Assembly: GCF_011694515.1 (NCBI RefSeq)
Contig: NZ_CP050192.1
Span: 2,787,301 to 2,851,300, forward strand
Direction of reading: 5' to 3'
Source: Mycobacterium sp. DL592
Lineage (GTDB): Bacteria > Actinomycetota > Actinomycetes > Mycobacteriales > Mycobacteriaceae
Length of the DNA stretch: 64,000 nucleotides
A program made the position numbers and the translations under genes. Shown here in pieces: positions 44,863-53,622 of the stretch (within the stretch, counting starts at the first letter, position 1; the number at the start of each line of letters is the position of its first letter). Under the pieces are notes generated by a model. That model was not told the origin of the DNA. It searched no databases and saw only the letters and a program-made list of their open reading frames with translations.

Positions 44863-46836
44863 TCAGCCGGCAATGAGGTCCTCTTGCTCGCCGGTCGCCA
44901 GCAGGCATGAAGCCAGTTGCCTGCTGGTGGCGTCGATGGACAGCAGCTGAGGTGACTGGACCGTGCAGCGGTCGACCCGTTCCGGGCAGCGCGGGTGGAA
45001 CGCACACCCGGTGGGCACGGCCAGCGGACTGGCGGGTTCACCCGACAATCGCACCGGTGCCGCACCGGGCGACGGCACGGCGGCCAGCAGCGCCTTGGTG
45101 TAGGGGTGCTTGGGGCTGTTGATCAGTTCCTCGGTGGGGGCCAGCTCGACGATCTGACCCAGATACATCACGGCGATGCGATCGGAGATGAACCGGGCTG
45201 CAGCCAGATCGTGGGTGACGAACATGACGGACATGCCGAGCTCGCGGCGCAGATCCTGCAGCAGGTTGAGCACCGACGCGGCCAGCGAGGCGTCCAGCGC
45301 CGAGGTGGGCTCGTCACACAGCAACAGCCGTGGCGGCACGATGATGGCGCGGGCCAACGCGACCCGCTGACGCTGCCCCCCGGACAGGCTGGAGGCCTTG
45401 ACTGCGGCGACGTCGGGTGGCAGCCCCACCTGTCGCAGGACCTCGTCGACGCGGGCGGGCCGGTCGGTGCGGTTGGTGCTCTTCAGCAGGCGCTCACCGA
45501 CGATCTCACCGACGGTCATCCACGGCGTCAGCGACGCCCCGGCGTCCTGGAACACCACCTGCGGGCGGGCACCGAGGTATTCGACGCTGCCGCTGTCGGG
45601 ATGCAGCAGGCCTGCGACCACCCGCAGCAGCGTCGACTTACCCGAACCGGACTCCCCCACCACGGCAATGGATTCCCCGGGGGCGACGTCGAGAATGACG
45701 TGCCGCAGCGCGTGCAGGGCGTCGCGTTTGAGCAGCCCGCGGCTGACGGCGAACTGTTTGTCGACTCCGTTGATCTGCAGCACCGGGCGTTCTTCGTCCA
45801 CCGGCGGCATCGGGCGGAATGCGCGTGCCTCCCCGCGGTGCTGGGCGACGGCGGCGGCGTCCTCGACCACGCAGGCGACCAGCCCGGAGTGGGTGGGGGC
45901 CGGCAGCGGTTCGGGCACCGACACCGAGCACGCGTCGACCGCGGCGGCGCAGCGCGGGCTGAACGCGCAGCCCGGCGGGTGGTTTCGGGGGTCCGGTGGC
46001 TGGCCGGGCAGCGCCGCAATGGCCTGTCCCAGTGGGAGATCCAGATCCAGCCGAGAGTTCAGCAAGCCGACCGTGTACGGGTGTGACGGCGCGGCCAGCA
46101 CGTCGGCCATTGTGCCGAGTTCGGCGAGCCGGCCCCCGTACATGACCGCGACGCGGTCGCAGATCTGCGAGGCCACCCCGATGTCGTGGGTGACGACGAT
46201 GAAGGAGGTCCCCAGTTCGTCGCACAGTTCCCGCAGCAGAGCCAGCACCTGCGCCTGCACGGTCACGTCCAGTGCGGTGGTGGGTTCGTCGGCGATCACC
46301 AGGTCGGGCTTTCCGGCCACCGCCATCGCGATCATGACGCGTTGCCGCAAACCTCCGGACAGCTCGTGCGGGTAGGCCTTCATCCGCCGCACCGGGTCGG
46401 GAACCCCGACCAGGTCTAGCAGGCGCCGCGCTTCGTCGTAGTCGCCTGCGGCTTCGGTGACCTGCCTGCCCACCCGCATCGTCGGGTCAAGCGAGGTCAT
46501 CGGATCCTGGAAGACCGCACCCAGGTGGGCGCGTCGCACCCGCCTGCGTTCCTCGGGATCCGCTGCCACCATGTCGATGCCGCAGACCTCGGCGCGCCCG
46601 GTGATCCGCGGGGCCGGGTCCCCGGTGAGCAGGCCCAGAAGGGCAAGGCCCATAACGCTTTTCCCGGAACCGGACTCGCCGACGAGGGCCAGAATCTCAC
46701 CGGGCAACACGTCGAGGCTCAACCCCCGCAACGCGTGCACGTCGACGCCGCGGCGGTTGAACGTGACGTGCAGATCGTGCACCCTGGCCCTCGGCTCGAC
46801 GCCGGCGGCGCCGGGGTCGTGCGATGCAATGCTCAT
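44863..46836 (-). CDS. Fused double ABC ATPase, DppD-DppF type
   Basis: Two ATPase domains joined in one 657-residue chain. Domain 1 (about 15-330) has Walker A GESGSGKS, signature LSGGLRQR and Walker B DLVIADEP. Domain 2 (about 355-650) has GESGSGKS, LSGGQRQR and RLLLCDEP. Each ends with the oligopeptide-type C-terminal extension having cysteines (GCAFSPRC and GCAFHPRC), probably binding an iron-sulfur cluster as in DppD-like ATPases. It powers the permeases at 41.6-43.4 kb. A separate transcription unit is likely, with the inverted repeat 46968-47012 upstream. Confidence 0.92.
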   Translation of the reverse strand: MSIASHDPGAAGVEPRARVHDLHVTFNRRGVDVHALRGLSLDVLPGEILALVGESGSGKSVMGLALLGLLTGDPAPRITGRAEVCGIDMVAADPEERRRVRRAHLGAVFQDPMTSLDPTMRVGRQVTEAAGDYDEARRLLDLVGVPDPVRRMKAYPHELSGGLRQRVMIAMAVAGKPDLVIADEPTTALDVTVQAQVLALLRELCDELGTSFIVVTHDIGVASQICDRVAVMYGGRLAELGTMADVLAAPSHPYTVGLLNSRLDLDLPLGQAIAALPGQPPDPRNHPPGCAFSPRCAAAVDACSVSVPEPLPAPTHSGLVACVVEDAAAVAQHRGEARAFRPMPPVDEERPVLQINGVDKQFAVSRGLLKRDALHALRHVILDVAPGESIAVVGESGSGKSTLLRVVAGLLHPDSGSVEYLGARPQVVFQDAGASLTPWMTVGEIVGERLLKSTNRTDRPARVDEVLRQVGLPPDVAAVKASSLSGGQRQRVALARAIIVPPRLLLCDEPTSALDASLAASVLNLLQDLRRELGMSVMFVTHDLAAARFISDRIAVMYLGQIVELAPTEELINSPKHPYTKALLAAVPSPGAAPVRLSGEPASPLAVPTGCAFHPRCPERVDRCTVQSPQLLSIDATSRQLASCLLATGEQEDLIAG

Positions 46837-46967
46837 GTCTTCGCCCTTGTACGTGAGGTGGTCTCAACCGGTGTGGTGAAGCGACGAGCGCGGCCGTCAT
46901 GGGCCGCTCGGGCAGATTTGAGCAAACCCGCACTGCGTGACGCGGATAGGTCACCGAGGTGTCGATC

Positions 46968-47012
46968 GCATTGCGCCGATGACCGAGCACCGCTACCGTC
47001 GCGGCGCAATGC
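46968..47012. promoter_or_regulatory. Perfect inverted repeat in the divergent region ATPase/FMN reductase
   Basis: GCATTGCGCCG (46968-46978) and CGGCGCAATGC (47002-47012) are exact reverse complements 23 bases apart. They lie in the 230-base region between the ATPase gene and the FMN reductase gene. The same half sites occur at 35783, 44848, 49792 and 51194-51243. Confidence 0.7.
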
Positions 47013-47066
47013 AAGCGTTACCCCGGCGAAGGTCGGCAGAAATACCGTGCCGATTGACTCACAGCC

Positions 47067-47552
47067 ATGACTGTCGTTGTCGTAGGAAATCCCAAACCGA
47101 TGTCGCGGACCCGCGCTGCCGCAGAGATGGTGGCCCGCAAGCTGACCGGAGCTGAGCCCGACCACGTCATCGACGTCGTCGACCTGGGCCCCGGGCTGCT
47201 CGGGTGGGGTGATCCAGCCGTGGCCGCCGCCAAGGCACTGGTGCTGGGCGCCGACTCGCTGGTGGTGGCCTCCCCGACATTCAAGGCCACCTACACCGGG
47301 CTGCTGAAGCTGTTCCTGGACCAGTTCGGGCAGGGCGAGCTGAACGGGATCACTACCTACCCGCTGATGCTCGGGGCGTCGCCGATTCACGCCCTCGCAC
47401 CGGAGCTGACGCTGCGGCCGGTGCTCGTGGAGATCGGGGCGAGCTGTCCTGCACCGGGGCTGTTCCTGCTCGATTCGGAGTATGAGACCGCACCGGATCT
47501 CGACAATTGGCTGCAGATGGCTCGCCGCTTCGTCCCGCAGGTCTCGTCGTGA
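47067..47552 (+). CDS. NAD(P)H-dependent FMN reductase (SsuE/MsuE-like)
   Basis: Flavodoxin-fold reductase of 161 residues that reduces FMN for the monooxygenases. It has VVVGNPKPMSRTRAAAEMVARKL at the N-terminus (phosphate-binding loop with a serine-rich turn), ADSLVVASPTFKATYTGLLKLFLDQFG, and a central YPLMLGASPIHALAPELTLRPVL typical of SsuE-like enzymes. The gene is divergent from the ATPase and overlaps the start of the next reductase by four bases. FMNH2 supply to copies 1-4 is the inferred role. Confidence 0.9.
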   Translation: MTVVVVGNPKPMSRTRAAAEMVARKLTGAEPDHVIDVVDLGPGLLGWGDPAVAAAKALVLGADSLVVASPTFKATYTGLLKLFLDQFGQGELNGITTYPLMLGASPIHALAPELTLRPVLVEIGASCPAPGLFLLDSEYETAPDLDNWLQMARRFVPQVSS

Positions 47553-48049
47553 TCAGCGCGGTCGACGGGCAGTTCGAGCCGGGGCTGCTGCGTCAGGCGT
47601 TCGGGTGTTTCCCCAGCGGCGTCACCGCGTTCTGCGGGCTGCGTGACGGCCTGCCCGAGGGGATGGCGGCCAGTTCGTTCACGACGGTGTCCCTGGATCC
47701 GCCGTTGGTGTCGGTGTGCGTCGCCAACACCTCGACGACCTGGCCCAAGCTGGCCACGCTGGAGCGCCTCGGCTTGTCGGTGCTGGCCGACGAGCACGCC
47801 CTGGTGGCACGGTCGCTGTCGGCGAAGACCGGTGACCGCTTCGCCGGGGTGGGCTGGACGGCCGCCGACAGCGGCGCGGTGTTCGTCCACGGCGCCACCC
47901 TGTGGCTGGAGTGCGCACCGTTCAAGCGGGTGGAGGCCGGTGATCACGAGATCGTCGTCCTGCAGATCACCGCCCTGGCCACCTACCCGGATGTCTCGCC
48001 AATCGTGTTCCACCGCAGCAGCTTCCGCGAGCTGTCCTCCGCCGGCTGA
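47549..48049 (+). CDS. Flavin reductase-like domain protein (DszD/HpaC type)
   Basis: Split-barrel flavin reductase of 166 residues. It has QAFGCFPSGVTAFCGLRDGLPEGMAASSFTTVSLDPPLVSVCVANTSTTW at the N-terminus, the classical block of the flavin reductase domain, and GDHEIVVLQITAL later. GTG 47549 overlaps the stop of the FMN reductase (GTGA). Two structurally unrelated flavin reductases in one operon is unusual; one may feed FMNH2 to the oxygenases and the other may act as the oxygenase-specific partner, or as a small flavin-dependent enzyme. Confidence 0.88.
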   Translation: MISAVDGQFEPGLLRQAFGCFPSGVTAFCGLRDGLPEGMAASSFTTVSLDPPLVSVCVANTSTTWPKLATLERLGLSVLADEHALVARSLSAKTGDRFAGVGWTAADSGAVFVHGATLWLECAPFKRVEAGDHEIVVLQITALATYPDVSPIVFHRSSFRELSSAG

Positions 48050-48055
48050 GCGCCG

Positions 48056-49678
48056 TCACGCCCGTTTGAGCGCCTGCGGCCAGAAGATCGCCGGGTAGAA
48101 CGAATTGTTCTCGACACCCGTGATGTAGCTGTGTGCGATCGTCGAGTTCGGCGGCAGGCACAACGGGATGAACAACGCGTCGTCCAGGATGATCTTGCTG
48201 CACTGCTGGTAGGTCGCGGTGGATTCCGCCGGGGTGAGGGCCTGCACCGCCTGGTCCATCAGCTTGTCCAACTCGGGGTTGGAGTACTGGTAGAAGTTCA
48301 GCGGTTTGGCCCCGGTGCGCAACAGGATCCGGAACGTCGTGTCCAGATGCAGTGCGTCCCCGCCGAGGAAGGTCACCATCATGTCCGGTCGCTTCTCCGG
48401 CGGCTGGTTGGCCAGGTCGAACTGCTCGGCGACCGGGATGGTGCGCACCTCGACCTCGAATCCGTAATTGGCGAGCTGGGTTTGAATGATCTCGGCCATC
48501 TGCTGGCGCGGTGCGCCGCCATCAGCGCTCCAGGCCAGGTCGATCTTCTTCGACGGCAAGGTAGGCACGATCGCCTTGAGCGCGGCGTCGTCGATCTGTT
48601 GTGGGAACGGCGCCAGGGCGGACGGGAAGGTTTCCTCCGGCCACATGCCGGCCTGCACGCCGGTCAGCCCGCCCCAGGCGTTGTCGACCACCGACTTGCG
48701 GTCCAGCGCCGGCAACAGGGCCTGGCGCAGCGCCTTGTTGGCGAACAGGCCGGAGGTCGGGTTCAGCCATATCGCTTCTCCCACGCCGCCGAAGGAGTTG
48801 ACGACGCTGAATTGCGAGTTCTTCTGGTAGGCCAGCACATCGGGGATCGCGAATCCCTTGGTGACCATGTCGAATGCACCGGAGTCCAGTTGCAGTTTCT
48901 GGGTTGCCACTGCGGGTGTGATGTCGATGCGGATGCTCTTGAATGCGGGCTTCTCACCCCAATAGTCGGGGAACGCTTCGAGCAGGTAGTGGCTTCCGGC
49001 GACGAACTCCTTGAACACGTACGGCCCGGTGCCCGCGTCATGGGTTTTCAGCCATTCCTGGGCCAGGTCGTCGCCGACGGCGTTGGTGGCCACCGCGGTG
49101 GGGCTGACCGCGAACGGCTGCCAAGGGCAGGCGAGGTAGTGCAGGAAGGCGTTGTTGCGTTCCTTGAGGGTGACCACGAACGTGGTCGGGTCGGGGGCGG
49201 CGGTCTTGGCCACCCCGGCCACCATGTAGGCAGGGCCCTGGTCGACCTTGGCGCGGCGCTCGAAGCTCTTGACCCATGCCTGCGCGTCGGCCAGGGTGCC
49301 GTCGTGGAACTTGACGCCGGGCTGCAGGGTGAAGGTGTAGGTGAGCAGATCCGGTGAGACGGTCCAGGATTTGGCCAGGCTGGGGATGATCTGCGAGGAG
49401 CCCGGGCGGTAGCGCACCAGTCCTTCGTAGGCCGATTCCATCACCTGCACGCCTTCGCCCTCGTACATGATGTCGGGGTCGGGCACCTGCATGTCGGCCA
49501 GGAACGGCATCCGAAGATCCAGGGTTCCTCCGCTGCTCTGGGTGCCTGTCCCCCCGCCGCAGGCGGCCAGCCACGACGCCAGACCGAGACCGCCGACGGT
49601 GATACCGCCGGCTTTGAGGAACGCCCGGCGGTTCCACTCCGGTCCGGTGATACGGGGCCGCGGTGTGTTGTCGATCAT
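48056..49678 (-). CDS. ABC substrate-binding lipoprotein, peptide/nickel (SBP_bac_5) family
   Basis: Solute receptor of the importer, 540 residues. The N-terminus has a twin-arginine-like RRAFLKAGG followed by a hydrophobic stretch and the lipobox LAAC (ASWLAACGGG), so it is exported and lipid-anchored, probably through Tat. Family blocks are MESAYEGLVRYRP, SLAKSWTVSPDLLTYTFTLQPGVKFHDGTLADAQAW and DAGTGPYVFKEF. ATG 49678 has AGGAGG upstream; the frame to 49720 is rejected. It is separated from the permeases but in the same island. Its ligand, which would define the pathway, is unknown. Confidence 0.92.
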   Translation of the reverse strand: MIDNTPRPRITGPEWNRRAFLKAGGITVGGLGLASWLAACGGGTGTQSSGGTLDLRMPFLADMQVPDPDIMYEGEGVQVMESAYEGLVRYRPGSSQIIPSLAKSWTVSPDLLTYTFTLQPGVKFHDGTLADAQAWVKSFERRAKVDQGPAYMVAGVAKTAAPDPTTFVVTLKERNNAFLHYLACPWQPFAVSPTAVATNAVGDDLAQEWLKTHDAGTGPYVFKEFVAGSHYLLEAFPDYWGEKPAFKSIRIDITPAVATQKLQLDSGAFDMVTKGFAIPDVLAYQKNSQFSVVNSFGGVGEAIWLNPTSGLFANKALRQALLPALDRKSVVDNAWGGLTGVQAGMWPEETFPSALAPFPQQIDDAALKAIVPTLPSKKIDLAWSADGGAPRQQMAEIIQTQLANYGFEVEVRTIPVAEQFDLANQPPEKRPDMMVTFLGGDALHLDTTFRILLRTGAKPLNFYQYSNPELDKLMDQAVQALTPAESTATYQQCSKIILDDALFIPLCLPPNSTIAHSYITGVENNSFYPAIFWPQALKRA

Positions 49679-49776
49679 GAATGCCTCCTGCTGGTCAGTT
49701 GTGCGACCTGTGCACGGCATTCCTTGGCGTGCGTGTCTTCGACGAGTAAAGCGTGGCTGCGTGACACGGCGGCGTC

Positions 49777-49801
49777 GCCGTAGTGCCCCGCGTATTACGC
49801 C
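49777..49801. promoter_or_regulatory. Island element upstream of the lipoprotein gene
   Basis: GTATTACGCC at 49792-49801 matches the island half site; GCCGTAGTGC at 49777-49786 is a weaker inverted half. They lie about 100 bases upstream of the lipoprotein start and just past the end of monooxygenase copy 3. Confidence 0.5.
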
Positions 49802-49812
49802 GGTTTCGGGGT

Positions 49813-51126
49813 CTAGAACTCGAGCAGATTTTCGCGGAAGGTGCGGTGGTGGTAGCCATCTCGGATCAGCCCGCGCTTACGCAGCGCCGGGGCAAGGCCG
49901 TCGGCGATCTCGGCGATGTTGCGCCGGGTGACTACCGGTGACAGCAGGAACCCGTCACCGCCCACCTCGTCCATGGCTTCGCCCATCTTGGCGGCCACAG
50001 TGTCGGGGGAGCCGACGAAGGCCAGGCCGGCATGGGTGTCGACGGTGGCAATGGCCTCCCGCAGGGTCTTGCCGCGGGCTCCTTCGATGAAGGTGCGCAG
50101 GGTGCTGGTCTCCCCGTTGCCCCACACGTCGGGGACTTCTTTATCCAGGTCGAAAGTGGAGAAGTCGTACTCCCCTCCCGAGGTGTAACTGAGCCCCCAC
50201 AACGCCTTTTCGATGGCGTGGTCGCTCCACCGGGCGGCGTTCATATCGTCCTGGCGGGCCTGGGCGACGCGGTCGGTGTCCCCGAGGATCGGGTCGATGA
50301 GGAACAGGATCTTCAGCTCGCTCGGGTCGCGACCGTATTCCTTCATCCGGCGGTGCATGTCGATACGGAAGGCCTTCATCGACTCCACGCTGGTGCCGTG
50401 GGCGAGCATCGACTCGGCGTATTTGGCGGCCAGATCACGGCCGGCCGGGGAGGCGCCGGCCTGGACGATGACCGGTCGGCGTTGCGGGCCGGGGATCGTG
50501 TTCAGCGGGCCGCGGGTGCGGAAGTACTTGCCCTCGAAGTCGACAGTGTGCACCTTGGTGTGGTCGGCGTAGCGCGGAGTGTCCTGGTCGACCAGAACCG
50601 CACCGGGTTCCCAGGAATCCCACAGTGCGCCAACGGCTTCCATCCACTCCTTGGCCATCTCGTAGCGTTCGCTGTGTAGCATCAGGTCGTCGTAGCCGTA
50701 CTGCTGGGCGGCGCGGGCCGAGCTCCCGGTGACGACGTTGAGCCCGACCCGGCCGTCGGTCAGGTGGTCCAGGGTGGTCATCGTCCTGGCCGCCATGAAC
50801 GGGTGGTAGAAGCTGGTGGACAGCGTGACAGCGATGCCGATGTGTTTGGTGCGCTGGGTCAGCAGCGGGATCATCGGCACCGGGTCGCATTTGGGGGCCA
50901 GCATGCCGTATTTGAGGGTGGTCTCCATGGACCTGCCGTAGGCGTCTTCGACCATGCTGGTGTCTTCGACCAGCAGGTAGTCGAAGCAGGCCCGCTCCAG
51001 CGAGGCGGCCAGGTCGACGAACAGGTCGCCTTTCATCCAGTCGTGGCCGGTGTTACCCGCCCACGGGTCCAGCGCCCAGGTCTGCACGCTGAAGCCACTG
51101 CCGAGGAACCACCCGAGATGAAACAT
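49813..51126 (-). CDS. FMNH2-dependent monooxygenase, NtaA/SnaA/DszA family (copy 3)
   Basis: Luciferase-like oxygenase of 437 residues, the most divergent copy: MFHLGWFLGSGFSVQTWALDPWAG, DYLLVEDTSMVEDAYGRSMETTLKYG, GRVGLNVVTGSSARAAQQYG and KYFRTRGPLNTIPGPQRRP. AAGGAGGT stands just before ATG 51126, a strong start; the open frame to 51222 runs into the regulatory repeat and is rejected. It is divergent from copy 4 around a perfect inverted repeat. Its altered core motif (GLNVVTGSS in place of GWNIVTS) suggests a different substrate from the others. Confidence 0.92.
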   Translation of the reverse strand: MFHLGWFLGSGFSVQTWALDPWAGNTGHDWMKGDLFVDLAASLERACFDYLLVEDTSMVEDAYGRSMETTLKYGMLAPKCDPVPMIPLLTQRTKHIGIAVTLSTSFYHPFMAARTMTTLDHLTDGRVGLNVVTGSSARAAQQYGYDDLMLHSERYEMAKEWMEAVGALWDSWEPGAVLVDQDTPRYADHTKVHTVDFEGKYFRTRGPLNTIPGPQRRPVIVQAGASPAGRDLAAKYAESMLAHGTSVESMKAFRIDMHRRMKEYGRDPSELKILFLIDPILGDTDRVAQARQDDMNAARWSDHAIEKALWGLSYTSGGEYDFSTFDLDKEVPDVWGNGETSTLRTFIEGARGKTLREAIATVDTHAGLAFVGSPDTVAAKMGEAMDEVGGDGFLLSPVVTRRNIAEIADGLAPALRKRGLIRDGYHHRTFRENLLEF

Positions 51127-51193
51127 GTTGACCTCCTTGGCACCCAATGTGACTGGTCGATGTTTCCGCCCGACGGCGAGTTGCGTTCCGCGC

Positions 51194-51243
51194 GCATTAC
51201 GCCACTTGAGGTTGTCGGCCACTCCTGCCCGGTGGCGTAATGC
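51194..51243. promoter_or_regulatory. Perfect 12-base inverted repeat between monooxygenase copies 3 and 4
   Basis: GCATTACGCCAC (51194-51205) and GTGGCGTAATGC (51232-51243) are exact reverse complements 26 bases apart, in the middle of the 170-base divergent region. It is the longest version of the island element and probably an operator for both genes. Confidence 0.75.
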
Positions 51244-51296
51244 CGATGTGCCCGGGGTGCCACAGTCTCGAAATCAGCTGGCGGTGAACTCATGTC

Positions 51297-52604
51297 ATGG
51301 CGAAGAAGATGCATCTCGGTTGGTTCATGAACTACGCTCCCCCGCAATGGCTCGACCGGTTCGACCGGGTCAACACGTCGTGGACCAACGCCGACTTCCA
51401 CATCGAGATGGCCAAGATGCTCGAGGGCGCGTGCTTCGACTATCTGATGATCGAGGACACCCTGATGGTGTCCAACGCGTTCGGCGGCTCAACCGAGGCC
51501 ACCCTCAAGCATGCGCTGCAGGTGCCGAAGATGGATGCCACCGTGCTGGCGGGGGCGGTGGTGAAGGCGACAACGAAGCTGGGGGTGATCGCCACGGCGT
51601 CGATCCTGTCCTATCCACCGTTCACACTGGCCCGGTTGATCGCCAGCCTCGATCATCTCTCCGACGGCCGGTTCGGCTGGAACATCGTGACCTCCGGTGA
51701 GGAGCAGGCCGCCCACAACCTGGGTCTGGACACGCTGCCGCCGCGCCAGCAGCGCTACGACATGGCCGACGAGTTCGTCGACGTCGTCACCAAGCTGCTG
51801 GCGTCGTGGGACGAGGATGCGGTGGTGATGGACCGCGAGTCACAGACGTTCGTCGACTACACCAAGGTTCACGAGGTCAACTTCGTCGGCAAGTTCTACA
51901 AGTCGCGCGGGCCGCTGAACGTACCCCGCACCCCGCAGGGCCGCCCGGTGTACCTGCAGGCCGGCGGTTCACCTCGGGGGCGGCAGTTCGCCGCCGAGAC
52001 GGCCGACTCCATCGTGGCCATCGCCGAGGGCATCGAGGGAATGATCGAGTACCGCAACGATATTCGGGCCCGCGCTGCGGCGGCCGGGCGAAATCCCGAC
52101 GACATCAAGGTGATGTTCCTGGTGACCCCGGTGCTCGGTGACAGCGCCGAGGACGCCGAAGCCAAGCGCTACAAGATGGTCAACACCGATGCGTTCATCA
52201 CCAGCCAGCTGGGCATGATCTCCACCGTCACCGATATCGACTTCTCGAAGTTCCCGCTCGATGAGGCGCTGCCGGAGCTGAGCACCAATGGCGAGCAGGG
52301 ATCGCTGAACAAGTTCCAGCAGGTCGGCAGCGGAAAGACACTGCGGCAGTTGGCCACGACCGCCACCGGATTCGCCAGTTGCCTGCCGCTGGTGGGGACA
52401 CCCGAGTACGTCGCCAATCAGATGGCCGAGGCGATGGATGCCGTTGGCGGGGACGGGTTCCTGCTCACGACCCCGATCCAGCACTTGAGCCGGCGCTACG
52501 TCACCGACATCACCGAAGGGCTGGTGCCGGCGTTGCGCGACCTGGGCCTGGTGCGGGAATTCTATGAGTACGACACGTTGCGGGAGAACCTGTTGGCGTT
52601 CTAG
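51297..52604 (+). CDS. FMNH2-dependent monooxygenase, NtaA/SnaA/DszA family (copy 4)
   Basis: Luciferase-like oxygenase of 435 residues: MAKKMHLGWFMNYAPPQWLDRF, CFDYLMIEDTLMVSNAFGGSTEATLKHAL, GRFGWNIVTSGEEQAAHNLG, KFYKSRGPLNVPRTPQGRPVYLQAGGSPRG, and a C-terminal DTLRENLLAF. It starts with ATG 51297 and is divergent from copy 3. It is followed by the toxin-antitoxin pair on the other strand. It uses reduced FMN, most likely from the reductases at 47.1-48.0 kb. Substrate unknown. Confidence 0.92.
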   Translation: MAKKMHLGWFMNYAPPQWLDRFDRVNTSWTNADFHIEMAKMLEGACFDYLMIEDTLMVSNAFGGSTEATLKHALQVPKMDATVLAGAVVKATTKLGVIATASILSYPPFTLARLIASLDHLSDGRFGWNIVTSGEEQAAHNLGLDTLPPRQQRYDMADEFVDVVTKLLASWDEDAVVMDRESQTFVDYTKVHEVNFVGKFYKSRGPLNVPRTPQGRPVYLQAGGSPRGRQFAAETADSIVAIAEGIEGMIEYRNDIRARAAAAGRNPDDIKVMFLVTPVLGDSAEDAEAKRYKMVNTDAFITSQLGMISTVTDIDFSKFPLDEALPELSTNGEQGSLNKFQQVGSGKTLRQLATTATGFASCLPLVGTPEYVANQMAEAMDAVGGDGFLLTTPIQHLSRRYVTDITEGLVPALRDLGLVREFYEYDTLRENLLAF

Positions 52605-52680
52605 GTCAAGGTCTGAACCCCTATTAGTGCGGTAAACCACGCCCCACGGCAGTAGGTAAGCGGCACCCGACCCACTGGTG

Positions 52681-53622
52681 TCAGGCGCGGCTGCTTCGAA
52701 CGCCCGCCCTTATGGCCGTTGGGTTTGTGAGTATCGCGCCGGTGTTTATGCAAACGGCTCCTAGCGGGGCGTCCTGGGAGGTATCGATGTCGCCATCGGG
52801 TCGGAGCCAAGCTCGGTATTCTCGTCCGGTCAGCGTACGAGTGACGCAGAGAAGGTCGGTTTCAATACCTGCATTGTTGGCTGCGCTCTGGAGACTGCGG
52901 GCATTGGCCGCGCACTTTGAGACCCGACGCTGCCTGGTGTAGAAGCTCTCGAGGGCAGCGTGCGCGATGAATCTGCCGCCGAGCTCAATGCCGTTTTTTG
53001 TTCGCTCTGCTTCTCGCGCGGCCCACCACCGAACTCTGGACTGCTCGAGAGCAAGCGTGAAGGGAACTTCGACATCCACGATCGTCAAGTGCTCGTAGTC
53101 ATCAGAAGCCAAGTCGGTCACATAGCTGCCAACAAGCGGCTTCCAAGAAAGGGTGCCTTCCATGACGAAGTTCTCCCCCAAACGCAGGGACACCGCGCGA
53201 ACACGATTCGCAGCATCGGTCGAAGCATCGTGCACCCATCTCGCCAGCTCGCAAGGATGAACCGGCCTGCCGTCGGCCAACACGTGGTTGTGCCTGATAT
53301 CAAGTAGCCCAGCCCATTCCAGTCGCATCAGGATGAGATCTTTGATCTCGTCTGAGTCGATGCGACGGTAACCGGCGCCCAACATGTCGACCGCAAAGGA
53401 CTTACCGGCACCGGGTACACCGGCGGTGATGATCGCGGCACGACCGTGTGTCGGCGCATTGGGGCATCCAGCGCGGTACTCATGAACGATCTGCTCAATG
53501 AGCGAATCATTGAGGCAACGCTGCACTGCGGTGGGAACGGCGAACTGCCCCCCATGATGGAGGGCAGTGAGCTGAGAATGGACCTTATTACGCAGTCGGC
53601 GATTGGACTGCGGAGCTGACAC
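52681..53622 (-). CDS. Zeta-toxin-like P-loop kinase
   Basis: Probable toxin of 313 residues with the zeta fold. The P-loop is AGVPGAGKS near residue 67, followed by RRIDSDEIKDLI whose aspartate is the likely catalytic base region, and WWAAREAERTKNGIELGGRFIAHAALESFY later. Zeta toxins phosphorylate UDP-N-acetylglucosamine, blocking cell wall synthesis; other family members act on other substrates. It starts with GTG 53622 and overlaps the upstream antitoxin gene by 35 bases. Its base composition is less GC-biased than the neighbours (for example a TTTTTT run), suggesting transfer. Confidence 0.82.
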   Translation of the reverse strand: MSAPQSNRRLRNKVHSQLTALHHGGQFAVPTAVQRCLNDSLIEQIVHEYRAGCPNAPTHGRAAIITAGVPGAGKSFAVDMLGAGYRRIDSDEIKDLILMRLEWAGLLDIRHNHVLADGRPVHPCELARWVHDASTDAANRVRAVSLRLGENFVMEGTLSWKPLVGSYVTDLASDDYEHLTIVDVEVPFTLALEQSRVRWWAAREAERTKNGIELGGRFIAHAALESFYTRQRRVSKCAANARSLQSAANNAGIETDLLCVTRTLTGREYRAWLRPDGDIDTSQDAPLGAVCINTGAILTNPTAIRAGVRSSRA

